This document shows positions 1-11,164 of a DNA stretch of 31,714 nt, piece after piece. The notes beneath the pieces were generated by a model. It saw nothing but the letters and a program-made list of their open reading frames with translations, was not told the DNA's origin and searched no databases. Position numbers and translations under genes: made by a program. Numbering within the stretch: position 1 is the stretch's first letter; each line of letters begins with the position of its first letter. Where the stretch lies: assembly GCA_000310025.1 (NCBI GenBank), contig FN649742.1, positions 1 through 31,714 of the forward strand, given 5' to 3'. This DNA comes from Ectocarpus siliculosus. Taxonomy: Eukaryota; Sar; Phaeophyceae; Ectocarpales; Ectocarpaceae.

Positions 1-536
1 CTTCTACGCTGGTCACCCGTCGCTCACCCTGGCTCAACGACCTCCTCCTCTCACCTCCGCCCCTCTGCGGCGAGCCCCCGTCCTCTCCCCTTCCTTGGCC
101 CCGCCATCCGCCTTGCTCTTCCTCCTCCTCGTCGCGGCGCCGCATCGGTGTCAACGTCCCAAGCCTTACCGTATTCGGCATGGGACCCCGCGCTCGGCAG
201 CAGGATCCCGGCCCCCGCGCTCAAGCGCCGGGTCGGCCGACAAATGAACCGACGATGCTCTTGCTCTCTTTCTCTGTCTGTCTCCTCCCTTCCGTACGCT
301 CGCTTCCTTCTTCTTCCTCCTCTGTCTCTCTTCTACTCCTCCTCCTCTTGTTTGTTTGTTGTCTTGCTCTTTCGTTCAGATGTTTCTTCTGTTGTGGGCA
401 AGGTGCATCTCTTTCTTTTCTTTTCTTTCCGGTACACATGCCTACCTATCTATCAATTATCTCTTACCTACGGTGCCCCCTTTGATCTTTCTAACCGTTC
501 TGACAAAACACCAGGTTGTACAACACAACCTTCCAC
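1..536. other. Pyrimidine-rich DNA, no gene recognised
   Basis: Positions 1-130 and about 260-440 are strongly CT-rich on the + strand (runs of cttcctcctc and ttctttctc). Several short open frames cross the stretch in both orientations, but they are low-complexity and I recognise no domain. It could be the 3' part or an intron of a gene that starts to the left, or promoter-proximal DNA. Confidence 0.5.
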
Positions 537-641
537 GTGCTCACGACTTGGTCGAACGCAAAGGTTGACGGTTGGGATACCATTTCTCGGAACATTCCTT
601 GGGTAGGTGCAGCTCGTGCACAGCAACCCAGCTTTTCACAG

Positions 642-900
642 CAGTACAACAACCTACGTAGCGCTTCCGTGCACAGCAACCTAGCCCTTACCCTCTCTTG
701 CGCCGCGGCTTTGCCTAAACGGTACAGCAGCAACCTATCGTTTCACCTGTCCCGCCTAGGCTTGATCTGTAACCTACATAGCTTTTCACCGTCCAGCAAC
801 CTATGTAGCGCCAACCATGCACGGCAACCGAGGTTTTACCCCTCTTGCGCCGCGGCTGGGCTTACTGTGTACAGTGACCTAGCGCTTTACCAGTGTATGG
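642..900 (+). repeat. Two degenerate direct-repeat units inside the foldback element
   Basis: Unit 1 (about 642-760) and unit 2 (about 789-900) share, in the same order, an aacctaNgtagcg block, a tgcacNgcaacc block and a tcttgcgccgcggct block, at a spacing of about 146 bp. The repeats carry short palindromes such as ctacgtag. Confidence 0.5.
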
Positions 901-977
901 CTTTGGGTCGGGTTACTTGTGGTGGGGGTTAGGGATAGGGCTATATCCTAGGTTTAGGTATAGAGCGGTGAAATAAA

Positions 978-1051
978 TGGTACAGCGGGCCGGGTTCGAA
1001 CCAGGAACCAGTAGTTTCGAAAAGGACGCCATCTAGCCATCGGGGTACATG
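978..1051 (-). other. tRNA-like sequence (Pol III A and B boxes), possible SINE head or tRNA relic
   Basis: On the minus strand TGGCTAGATGG matches the internal A box and, about 30 nt downstream, GGTTCGAACCC matches the B box, at tRNA-like spacing. The acceptor and anticodon stems do not pair convincingly, so I do not call an intact tRNA. It lies inside the 537-1189 element and may be a tRNA-derived head or a relic. Confidence 0.35.
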
Positions 1052-1189
1052 TATATATTCACCTCCTCCATCCCCACCCGCCCCTGGGCGGTGCCCCGGG
1101 CTATACACTAGAACTCTAGACGTCGTTGTATACAGGAAAGTTCGAGAAGATTCCCGTCAACCGTTGCGTTCGACCAGGTCGTTAGCACC

Positions 1190-1835
1190 CCTCCACCCCC
1201 CACCTCCTCCCCCAAGCATTCCGTGGTCGAGTTATGTACGTATATGCATAGAATAGTCCAAGTCTGCAGACAACTTGCCGACTGCGGTGCTACCGGCCTG
1301 CTCTTGATTGACTACGTTCGCCAATGCAACGGTCTCTGGGCAGCAACGCAGCAACAACTACGTACAAGTAGCCGTGGGGTTAGGCGTGAGCTTGCATATT
1401 GGCGTCTTCTCAGCGATTGTGCAGCCTGGCTGTATTCAACAGATAGATGTGGGGTTGGCGGTGTATAGCGTTTTTTGCCGCTGTAGAACATCTGTGCTCT
1501 AGATCCTGTATTGGCTTACGCGGACCATTTTATCACCGTTTTGGACGAAAATCGACCGAGCTATGATACACCCCCGGCGAACCTCGGTTAAGGGCACACA
1601 TGGTATGATTTCAACTGATGATTTCGACAACGACCAAAAGGAGCACCCGCAATCAATCTAGTAGGTGGGAACTGCAAGTGTTGCGCAACAAACCATCCGT
1701 TGGGTCACACAGAGCAGCGGTTTGGGGCTTGTCTCCAACGCCATGTCACGTAGGCTACCCCCATACACCTTCTCTTGATGCAAGACAAATTTCGTCCAGT
1801 TTAAGCAAGACAGGCGACAAGGTGGGTGCTATAAT
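1190..1835. other. Upstream region of the kinase gene, nothing firm
   Basis: About 650 bp between the foldback element and the candidate first exon of the CDPK. A + strand frame opens at 1618, but its product has no recognisable domain and overlaps the better-phased candidate exon at 1836. Promoter elements could not be fixed. Confidence 0.4.
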
Positions 1836-1970
1836 ATGTCATCCATTGCGTTGCGGAGTCACTTGGACATCTGTACCGGTAGAAGTTATCATGGAGCAGC
1901 GACATGCGCGTTGGGGCCCAGCAGATCTGTTGATGGAGCCGTGCTGTCAAGGGTTGCAGCTGTGGTCGAA
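1836..1970 (+). CDS. Candidate first exon of the CDPK (45 codons)
   Basis: The exon opens with ATG at 1836 and reads 45 codons to GTCGAA|GTAAAT, a phase-0 donor. It joins in phase to the 37-nt exon at 2317, which in turn joins in phase to the first kinase exon at 2699. The peptide (starting MSSIALRSHLDIC) has no recognised motif, and I see no N-myristoylation glycine at position 2, unlike many plant CDPKs. Support is only phase, splice sites and position. Other upstream exons could be used instead. Confidence 0.35.
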
Positions 1971-2316
1971 GTAAATATATTTGTACATGGAGTGATGCTA
2001 TCGATTTCCTACACGACGAGCGAGCAGACAGTTGTACAGGCTAAGGATCGCCTAAACCACGGCAGAACCTCATCATGCCCACTGCTGTTAGGACAGGAAG
2101 GCACTACACTTCATCGTCGCGAAGAGTTGCCTGCAGTGCACTCCCCCCTCCCCTCTTCCTTCATCACACGCATTGCTTGAGTGGCATGAATGCACAACTT
2201 GTGGGGCTACCTTGTTGTTGGCCGTGATTGGAAGCGTTTGCTTTGCCACAAAGGACGTTATTGCATGAAATACATTTCGACACCGCCGTTGCTGTTGGTT
2301 GTTTGCCTCTTGGCAG

Positions 2317-2353
2317 GAGCAAGGGAGCCGGTCCAGCATCGCAGCACCACCTG
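2317..2353 (+). CDS. Candidate 37-nt microexon of the CDPK
   Basis: A strong acceptor (gtttgcctcttggcag) precedes and a GTAAAT donor follows a 37-nt segment encoding EQGSRSSIAAPP plus one base. Phase 0 enters and phase 1 leaves, which is what the 2-nt-offset kinase exon at 2699 needs; the split codon becomes GTT (Val). Coding support is indirect. Confidence 0.4.
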
Positions 2354-2698
2354 GTAAATGTCGGTACGTCAGGGGGCGCTTCTGGACGGTTTGGCTTCTC
2401 GACTGCTGTGTATTTCGCGTCGTGTTTGTGTGGTGGGTATGTATGCGGCACACGGCTTGTGGTACAGGCCGAGCCCGTCCTGCTGTGCCATGTCTCTATC
2501 TAAAAGCGTGGCGCTATTGCAAACCAGGCGATCCTTTCTTGACACTCCCCCCCCCCCCCTCCGAGAGCACCCCTTCCTCCCTCGCGATCGCACGGAACCC
2601 CCTCCCCCACCCTTCGTTGTCGCCGGTGTCTGCCTTCCGCGCCTCTCTTCCTCTGGTGCTACTTGCTGGGACTACTGTGTTCGGCGCCTGCCCCGCAG

Positions 2699-5600
2699 TT
2701 GCCGACAGAGATATCCACGTCGCGTATGACTTCACAGGACCTGTCCTTGGGAAAGGCTCGTTTGCCACCGTACTCAGGGTTAGGGATCGCGTGTCTGGCT
2801 CCGAGTACGCGGTTAAGCAGGTGCGTGTGTGCCGGCGGACCAGGCGGGTGATTGTCACCAACCATGTTTGCGGCTGCCGTATTCCCCCGCTGCGTCTACA
2901 AACGTACGTTATTTTGCTCACGCCTCGCCTGTGTCGTGTCGCCTTGCTTGCTGAATATCCATTCCGCCGAAACGTTCACGCATCCCTAGAAAGGTACGGC
3001 GGCGCCGAGCCAACTGCCCTGGCCACGTACGTCTAGATTACCGTTTTAGACGGTCGCCGTTCACCGACGGTAGAGGAAGAGAAACGATATCGTATCATGT
3101 GACCGGTTCCGCTCGTGCGTCGGCCTTTTTCGTGTTCGCGCGAATGCATGGGACCCTACTTGTAGAGCGTAGTGTCCCATCCTTTTGTACGCATGGTGCG
3201 TCGGACATCCTGCCAGTCACAGCAATGGTGTGCCCAATGTTTGAGTAGTTTGCTGCAAAACCAGGGGGGCACGGCGGTGCATATACAGGCTCAATATTGC
3301 TGTTAACCCACTTATTTGATCAATACTGCATTTGTTCTATCGCTGTCGAATTAGCTCTCAACAACAACCTCGCGTGTGTTGCTAGTCTCGACCCACCCGC
3401 TGCCGCCCCTGACTCCGTTTTCTGTGCGGAACAACAATCCACGCCCCACCTCTGGTGTAGATCGACCTGCATGCGATCAAGGATTCACCGTCAAGCCTGC
3501 GGATGATCGAGAGGGAGTGCCGCACCATGATGACGTTATCGCACCCAAACATTGTGCGATTGCAAGAAGTGTACCGGCCGCCCTCGGCAGACCGTCTGTA
3601 CATGGTCCTCGACCGGTTGGAGGGAGGAAGCGTGGACGGGCTGTGGCGCCGTGTCGGTCAGCTGAGCGATGATCACGCCGCGCACATCATCCTGCAGGTA
3701 AATGCAAGGAATTTCGACATGTGACGCAAAGCCACCGCTGAAACTTGATGGCACGATGACCCTGTCGACGAAATTGGGGTGAAAGTCCCTGCGCCGGACA
3801 CACCGAGCGACCGCGGAAGCGAGACGCGGTATTTGTCTTGGTTGTGTGTGTGGAAGGCGAGAAGCTGGTTTTCGATGCAGCTAAGTACGTCGATGAGGAG
3901 CTCGTTGACCAGAAGTTCCAGCTTTTGGAAACGAGGTCCCCTAAGCAACAAATGAGTAGCCCACTGAGCTAAGGTGATATTTTGCCCGGTGGTGCTTTTC
4001 AAATCGTGGTATCATCCACAATACCCCACCGTGTGCAAAACGTAGTCATAAGTCAAAAGGAAAAAAGAAAGCAGTTGTTATTATTGATATTCTGCGTTTC
4101 GTCGGTTACATAGCGTCCTCGTCCGGATGTTCTTGTTTGTAGGCATGACACCTCTGCTTCGGGTGTCGACAGCCATCATTTCCGATGATGGTGCATCCGG
4201 CGCACAAAGGGCCAACGCGTCTGATACAGAAGTCGATGGTAGCCTGCAGTCGGAGTGACGCATATAGATGTAATGTGGGGTATCGCGCTAGGTCTCAGTC
4301 GTAGAAGGTAGGCATGTGTCGCACGAGAAGCAAGAGGAGCGGAGCCAGCATCGTCCTAGCTTGCTTTACGGTATCCCCAGCCCTGCGTTGTTCGACTTAG
4401 ACCCACGGAGAATACCCGAGGCCGACTGCGCTATCGGCGGCATTATCCGTGTTCTCACGCTCATCCCATGGTTCGAACTTCCCCAATATCTGGGACAACG
4501 CGCACTTGAGCTTCGACACAGAACCTTTGTCCAATGTCAAGGCCGCGTACCGTTTCGCACATGCACTCTGGTCGACATGACGTCAACGAAGACAACCCGA
4601 TCTCGACGCAGTCGACTGCATGAACAACCAGCCTTCGTACCTTTGCCGTGGGAATCCAACCAACATTACCAGCCGTACACGTCGACGTCAGTGGCGGGTT
4701 TCCCATCCCCGAACTCTTTCCGTGCGTGTTCTCAGGATATCAAACTTCTCCGTCATGACACGTTGCCGTTATTGCCCGCCCCATGCTTCGCACATCAACC
4801 TACAGATTGTGTCCGCCGTACGATATTGTCATGACAGAGGGATTGCGGTGAGTTTTTCTATGCTGTGCCGTTTTGGCACACCGGCGTGATTCGCCTTCAA
4901 GGCAGCAGCCCAGGCGGGCAGAGAGTGGAAATCCCTGTGAATGAAAGCATGAAACGCGTCTCGACAGTATGTTTTGTTCAGTTCGCAGGGGTAAAAGGTG
5001 AACTGAAAGGACTTTACTTTGGTTTCTCCCTGGGGTAGACCTTGTACCCAGGCTGTGGTGCCGTGCAACAATCGTTTATTGGTTGCCCCAGCAGGGTACG
5101 TGTTTGCGCGCTCCCGTTGTTTCTGGTATATATCCATTGCCTTGGAGGACCTGTGCCTCCCAGGGTACATGAGCTTAATTTTTAGAATGAGTGCTGCTGA
5201 CTTTTAGGTGAAACCGATATATTTGCGCTGATGTCGAGAGATGCCCTCGTCCGCCAAGAAGTTTCGGTAGAGACTGAATCAGCAGCAGGTGTCCGTTCTC
5301 TTCCGACAAGCGAGTGTCCTGCAATCCCGTTGCGGGACGTGTTGTTGTTTTTTTCCAAGTGTCGGGGATCTGGTGTCTGTGCGTACAGTAGCCCGCAGTT
5401 CGACGGGGTGAACGGTGCCACGGGCGCTTCCCTTGGCAGCGGGGGGACTGTTTTCCACGTGCGCTTCCTCTTGGGCCTAATGATCTTGTTCTCACCCACT
5501 CCCGAAAGGGCTGCAGAATTGCACTGCTGTCATAGGGATAGATAGCCATCCCGCGTCCGTGTGTGCAATTCTGATCAATAGTCTGTTTGCGTGTGTCGTG

Positions 5601-6841
5601 TGCGTCCATCCAGCATCGAGATCTCAAGATGGAAAACTGCCTCTACGAAGACTCCTCGCTCGTGCCCATCGTCAAGGTTTGAGATAGAGCCAGGCTTGCT
5701 TCAGAGATTATTTTGCGCAGCAGCAGCTGCAGCTCTGTGTTCGTGGAGCGCGGCGAGATTTTTGTTTGGACCGACGGAAGCATTAACGGCAACAGCGCTA
5801 TACAACGCGTGCAGCACGCATGGTTAGCAGGTATACAAACGTTTCCGCCACCTTCGTCGCGCGAGGTCACTCGACTGCTGCGCTTATGGAGTGCACTGAT
5901 GTAGGATGCACCCAGTTCACTACTGTTGCGATCGTGCCGATATCTAACAGGTGATCGACTTCGGGTTGTGCGCCGAGATGAAGGATGGAGTGACGTCACG
6001 CGCCTTCGTTGGCACAGTGCTCTATACTGCGCCAGAAATCCTCAAGGTTGACGGGCACAACGTCGCCTGTGACCTATGGTCGCTGGGGGTGATGGCGTTC
6101 GCTCTGGTTAGCGGACAGTTCCCGTGGTACTCCGACTCAAAGGATGTGTGCGGTCAGATGATCAAGTACTCCCCTCTCCAATTTCCGAAAGAGGTGAGTG
6201 TGGTCCCATTGACCCATTAAATTAATGTGTGAAAAGCGGGCGGTACATACCAGGTTGACGCGTCGTTCAAGCTGTAACAGCAGGCTTTAGGTTGTTTGCG
6301 GAGTTGGAAATGACGTATAAACTGCCGTGAGCGAACAGTTACGTGGAGCCAAGACGGAGCGCTACCGCATCCAAACTTGTTATGAAGCGTAGACAACCAC
6401 ATGATGCGCGCACAGGATATCAGGTGTGTATTCACAGACTTGGCGCTTGTGTTGTGGATTTCGTGTGACTGCCCATGCCTGCCTTTGTTCACGTGTTCAG
6501 AGCATGCACTAGTCTACTTCACGTGGCAACACGAAGCCGATTGGTGACAGATCATTTCTCCTGCCGTTCTGTTGAGCCCGGTTCCTGGCCCCGATTTTAC
6601 TTGCGCTTGCGCACGTACGCACTTCGGGGGTCCCGCAGAAATGGAAGGGTGTGTCACCCTTGTGCCGTGACTTCATCGAGAAGTGTCTGGTGAAAAAGCC
6701 GAAAAAGAGGATCACCGCAGCGCAGGCTCAGCAGCACCCTTGGTTGCAAAAAGCCGCCCGTTTGATGGAGGGGGGAGCGCCCCTGTCGAAGGAGTCGATG
6801 ATGGCCATGCTCGAGTACCAAAACGGAAACACTTTCCAGAA
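2699..6841 (+). other. Kinase catalytic domain exons of the CDPK
   Basis: Six exons encode a complete protein-kinase fold. ATP-binding Gly loop and Lys are in 2699-2820; helix C (ERECRTMMTLSHPNIV) and hinge (YMVLDRLEGGSVDG) in 3461-3697; the 42-nt exon 4806-4847 gives IVSAVRYCHDRGIA; the 63-nt exon 5614-5676 starts exactly at HRD; DFG, APE and DLWSLGV are in 5951-6193; the C-lobe Arg and HPWL end are in 6639-6841. The catalytic loop reads HRDLKMEN, with Met where most kinases have Pro. The apparent TGA at 6843-6845 is removed by splicing: GAA|GTGAGA joins to AAAG|GATCG at 7410 and rebuilds a Lys codon. Confidence 0.85.
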
Positions 6842-9800
6842 GTGAGATTAACAACGTTTACACGGTGTTTATATTGTTGGGCGAGAGGAGCTGGCGACGA
6901 TATTTCTCGGTTGTCTTTCGAGATACGGGCAGGAGGGTGCTGTGCATGCCTCTATTGTTGGGATGGGCTGCGTTGACCGGCTGACCAATGCGAAGTGCCA
7001 GTCTCAGCAAGTACGGCCAACAGCGGGAAACGCCCCCAAAGGCCATGAGCTGTGCTGTGTGTGTTTACTATCGACCGCACTAACCGGCTAAGCAATGATT
7101 AGACGTCAGGCTCAGTGCGGCTAAAAAAGTGACAAGCGGTTCAGGGAGGCAAGGCTATTCTCCGGATTTACGAATGCGTTCCTATGTGTGTTTCTGTTCG
7201 TTGGCATCGACCACGCTAAGTGTCTGATCAATGGAAAGCCGCCAGTCTCAGCGGGTGAGTCAATGAAAGGGGGCCAACTTTGGAAGAAGTGGCGTTGCTC
7301 GGAAAGCCACGCTGTATTCAAGACAACACGAAACTGTAGATGGTATGCTACCTCGTGACTTCCTCGCTGTCGCTTGCTCCATCCCTTGGTTTTGCCGTAA
7401 ACGCCAAAGGATCGTGATGGAACTCGTGGCTTACTCTTACGAGCCGGCGCAAATCAAGGACCTCGAGTTGGACTTCCTGCGGGTAAGTACAAACACACAG
7501 CAGTGATGTCGCACACCCCCCACCGCCTCGATAAAGTGTCTGCCTTTCGCGGTTCCCCCCCACGATACCCGCAGTTCCGCCGCCGTACTGGTGATGTCGT
7601 TCTTCTATTCGCTGCTGATCTGACCCGGTTTGGTGCTATAGTTCACAAGAGGTCGGCGAGTAGGCGGACGTAGCAGTCCGGCCTATCAGGAAGAATATCC
7701 CTCGTAGTATAGTTGATGAGGCACTAGATTCGTTCTATCTGGTTGATACCGGTTGCACTCTAAGCCATGGCCATCGTGCTCAGTTGGCACTAGCTGTCGT
7801 TGCCGCGTGGTCACGTAACGGTTCTGACAGAGGGCCACACTCGTTGTTTCACCCCCCGGTCGCGGGCAGATGGACAAGCAGGGCAAGGGAGAGATCAGCC
7901 TGGAAGAGTTCAAGGATGGTCTGCAGGAGCGATGGGCCGTGCTAGATGACCCTTCGTGGCCTAACACTCCTCCACCTGTGAGTGTTTATTGTTGACACCA
8001 TGTCTCCCGAAGGTACAAGGCCTTTGTGACGACCACGTCTCGTCACTGCGGACTGGGTGTCTGCTTTCTTCCAGCGCCGTTGATAGTTGATAGCGTTGTC
8101 TTGGCAAGAATGGAATACAGCCCCTTTGTTCCTTCATCGTGCTGAACTCCCTCCCCCCACGTTCCCGTGTGCGTGCCCCCTTCGATACCGTGGACGTTGT
8201 TGTGGTTCTCTGACCCGTTCCCTTCGCCTACTTCCTTCCTCCATGTTTCATACAGGGCGGCGATTCCAGCATCCTCGGGACTGTCAGCACACAGAACGGA
8301 TGCCCACTAGGTGGGGGCAACAACCTCGGTGGATCTCGAAGTCGGCACCAAGATGAAGCTTGCACAGTGCTGTCGACATGGCGGCATTACGGCAGCGGAA
8401 CCCTCACCAACACCTCCAGCGGCAGGGCAAGCGGAAAGCTTGCCAACAGAAGAGTACGCGTGGGGGCGAAGCGGTCGACCGCTGGCAAGGAAGGTCCACC
8501 CGACGTCGGCGGCAGTGGAGAACCGCGCGGCACCGCGGAGCCTCTCGATGGGCGGCCACGCCTTGACCCTACCGGTGATGAGGGTGTGGTAGATCCCGAC
8601 GCCCTGAAGGCGGCCCTTCTGGCGGTGCAGGCAGACGCGACGGTGTCGAGAGAGGGGCTGCACAGGATGCTAAGGGCGGTACAACGCAAGCCTTTCCGGG
8701 AAGACTCGGAGCCCGTCTCCAGCGAGGGCAAGGTTGCACACAGCGCTGCCATAAGCGCTCGAAGCTCGGGAGAGGCATCACTCATACACGGCGAGCGCGA
8801 TCGCAGGTGCATGAAGATGAACGACGACTGGGTGAGAGACCAGCAACTGAGAGAGAGAGAGAGAGAAAGAGAGAAAGATGGAGAGATATGAAGAACTTGA
8901 AAGACACACACAGTGGTGGCAGTCCTGCAGTCTCTCTCTGCCGTGCTGTGCACTTGGCGCTAGCCCTTGATCTGCGCGTGTTACGCCCGCGATATTGACA
9001 GGCCGAAGAAATCTTCAGGGCTATGGACCACGACCATTCCGGCAGTATCACGTTTACAGATTTTGTTGCGGGCTGCCTCGTCGAGAAGCAGGTCGGAGAG
9101 GCTGCCCTTCAAACGGCATTCGCCAGGCTCGATCTCGACAGGTAACGGACAATCAAGGTATTTTGAGTGTCTCGGTCGACCGTGCTTCCGAAGATACGCT
9201 ATCCTCTTTTTCTCGGGTATGGTGCATATCCAATAGGAGATGCAGCCACTCCTCTCCTATCATGTCTTGGTCCCTGATTACCCACCCGTATACCATGTGA
9301 CTAATGTCTAAGACGGAGTTTAACGAATCGTCTGCTGGGCGACTCTTCTTCAGGTGCTCACGAGCTGTCGATATGGACTCGTACAGGATGGTTGAGGCTT
9401 TTCTAGAACGTGCGCATAGCTTCTTCAACGACGGAATCGTGCACGTAACTTGTATGTCACCTCGCCTGTTTCCCACACAACCTCCAACATTGTTGTTAAT
9501 TGATTTGTCATGTGGGGCAATTTTCATTTTGCTGTCCGCGTAGGTCAGGACTCATCTCGCTGGATGACGTCAAGCTGTACCTCGGGGAAGACTTCAGAGA
9601 GGACGACATGGTACGCAACATGAGGGCCATCTCTACACGGGAGGACGGCCAGGTACTGTATACACATCGAATGTTGCACACGTCGACCCCGCAATGCATA
9701 GAGTATAATTCAATGGTAGCTTCTCGAGCACGTTCGTGGACAATGCTACGCTTGGTCCAAACCCAGTCTAGCTAATGTAGAACAGCAGGGTTTGCTTCCC

Positions 9801-10453
9801 CCCAGAATGTCACAAGTGTTGAAGAAAAGCACCTCGGCTATTATTGCAACTATTAGATTCGTCGAGAGTTGGCGGACGGCTCCGAGCAGATGTTTTACCT
9901 ATCACCAGAGCACGCTACGGGCATACCAGCCTTTCGCGAGGGTGACGGTTTTTGCGAAAATGGCGACGCACTCGGGGCTTTAAATGAGCCCTCCACAGGC
10001 CGCGCACGCTTCCGAACGCTTCGGCGGAGACCCGCCAAACGCTGGCCTGCGCGGTACTGGCTCTCTCCTGCGGTTGCCGAGAAATTTGACGCAGAAGAAA
10101 CGGACGGCGATGATACCCCAGCGCGTGTTGGGATGGATGCTTCAACATTTTGGACGTACACCGTTCTTAAGGTAGTCGAGTTGTACAATCGACAAGCCGC
10201 CGTTATGCGATGCTCTTGTGATGGCATGGTATCATCTGAAAAAACCAAGGGCATCGAAGCATCCAGTCGTGTGACTTCTTTCCCACCCACCCCCGTGCCC
10301 CCTCCCAGCTGACGCCTCCCCTGTCGCACCTTACTCCACTCCGCGGGTCCCCCTGAAGGTGGCTTACAATGACTTCAAGAAATGTTTGTTGTGGGGAGCC
10401 CTGCCGAATTCTCAAGTGGTTACGCCGGCCAGGTCCAGGAGCGCCTCCTTCAG
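2699..10453 (+). CDS. Calcium-dependent protein kinase (CDPK-like), twelve confident exons
   Basis: A Ser/Thr kinase fused to calmodulin-like EF-hands, expected to phosphorylate proteins in response to Ca2+ in the cytosol or at membranes. Exons: 2699-2820, 3461-3697, 4806-4847, 5614-5676, 5951-6193, 6639-6841, 7410-7482, 7870-7977, 8256-8831, 9002-9141, 9544-9652, 10359-10453. Every intron is GT..AG and every junction keeps phase. Kinase signatures in order are GKGSFATV (glycine loop), AVKQ (catalytic Lys), HPNIVRLQEVY, YCHDRGIAHRDLKMEN (catalytic loop, split over two exons), DFGLC, GTVLYTAPEIL, DLWSLGV and HPWLQ. The EF-hand part follows a junction helix. The last confident exon ends in ...TPARSRSASF with phase 2. 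If the GTTTGT donor is not used, the frame ends at a TGA at 10512-10514. The N-terminus and C-terminus are not settled; the family call is firm. Confidence 0.88.
6968..7252 (+). repeat. Degenerate tandem repeats within a CDPK intron
   Basis: Three stretches, near 6968-7012, 7080-7118 and 7205-7252, share the order accggct.a..aatg followed by gtcagtctcag-like sequence (ccagtctcagc, cgtcaggctcag, ccagtctcagcggg), spaced by about 105-140 bp. They lie wholly in the intron 6842-7409. No function is evident. Confidence 0.4.
7410..10453 (+). other. Regulatory junction and EF-hand exons of the CDPK
   Basis: Exon 7410-7482 encodes IVMELVAYSYEPAQIKDLEL, which matches the autoinhibitory-junction pattern before the EF-hands. 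EF1 is DKQGKGEISLEE in 7870-7977. EF2 is DHDHSGSITFTD in 9002-9141. EF3 is DLDRSGLISLDD, split between 9002-9141 and 9544-9652. The fourth loop (STREDGQVAYND, across 9652/10359) lacks the position-1 Asp and is probably a poor Ca2+ site. EF2 and EF3 end in Asp instead of Glu. Exon 8256-8831 inserts 192 codons of Ser/Gly/Arg-rich sequence between EF1 and EF2, where CDPKs normally have only a short linker. Confidence 0.8.
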
Positions 10454-10536
10454 GTTTGTAAACCGCGTTGCGTTCTGGGTTGCTGCTTTTTTCAAGAGTG
10501 CGGCTGCTTTATGAAGTACATGCATCTTCTTTTTTT

Positions 10537-11164
10537 CTTGTAGGCCAGTTGTTATGGAAAGATTTCCCAACTGGGAATCCCGATATTACGCCTTTTACAC
10601 CCAAACCCCCATGCATCAGCAGGAGTTCTGCGCACTTGGTGGGAAAAGCACACCAAAGCGCTTTGTCATTCAGTACTCGCCTCACGGAAACCCGTTTTCG
10701 ATCAAACCTTCGAGGCTGTAGGCTACATTGCTGTGAGCCTCTCGGAGCCAAGTTTGGGGAGCTGGGGAGGAGTGTGTGTTCATCATGCTTGGAAAAAAAG
10801 GATTCCAATCTGGGAATATTGGACGATCCTGCGTGGGAATTCCTCATGGATTCCAAACTGGAATTGGTTGAAATTCCAATCTGGGAATTGTGAATTTGCT
10901 TTAATATCCGAGGCTACTCTGTGCACACTCCATTCTAGCTGACCAAACTTGGCTCCGCAAAGCTCACAGCAGTGGACTGTACAGCGTCGGTGGTTTGATA
11001 AGGGACAGGTCTCTGTGAGGCGAGGACTAAGTATCGAAGTGCCGTGGTGGGCTCTGCTTGCTATCCAGTACGCAGACCTCCTCTTTTGGGGAGTGGCTTA
11101 CCATTTTCTGTCGACCCCCCGCATTCCAATCTTGGAAAATCTACCATAAAAACTGGCCTTACAA
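10537..11164. mobile_element. Foldback MITE-like element (about 220-bp inverted arms)
   Basis: The left arm (about 10537-10765) and right arm (about 10940-11164) are imperfect reverse complements along their length. The ends read ttgtaggccagttgttatgg against ttgtaaggccagtttttatg, and the inner ends share ctgtgagc..cggagccaagtttgg. A spacer of about 175 bp carries copies of attccaatctgggaat, itself near-palindromic. There is no transposase. The element begins at the strong acceptor-like cttctttttttcttgtag directly downstream of the last confident CDPK exon. Confidence 0.65.

Larger units (their letters stand above)
537..1189. mobile_element. Foldback/MITE-like element with imperfect inverted ends
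   Basis: The left arm (about 537-590, containing gacttggtcgaacgcaaagg) is an imperfect reverse complement of the right arm (about 1143-1189, containing gttgcgttcgaccaggtc); both arms also share a gttgacgg/ccgtcaac block. Inside is a degenerate direct repeat at about 642-760 and 789-900 (cagcaacctaNgtagcg and tcttgcgccgcggct occur in both units). There is no transposase-like frame. This fits a non-autonomous DNA element. I could not identify a target-site duplication, so the outer limits are approximate. Confidence 0.5.

Noticed and set aside
2299-3036. A 245-codon + strand frame containing the kinase glycine loop
   Set aside because: Only 2699-2820 is kinase-like; the frame runs through a splice donor at 2821 and the next kinase exon starts at 3461, so the rest is intron read-through.
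3930-3990. A minus-strand tRNA-like stretch (TTAGCTCAGTGGG)
   Set aside because: The A box is good but there is no convincing B box or acceptor stem, and it is inside a CDPK intron.
4316-4834. A 172-codon + strand open frame
   Set aside because: It lies inside the CDPK intron 3698-4805 and overlaps the kinase exon 4806-4847 in another frame; no motif is recognisable.
6843-6845. TGA after the kinase domain as the end of the protein
   Set aside because: GTGAGA is a donor that joins to 7410 in phase and continues into the junction helix and EF-hands.
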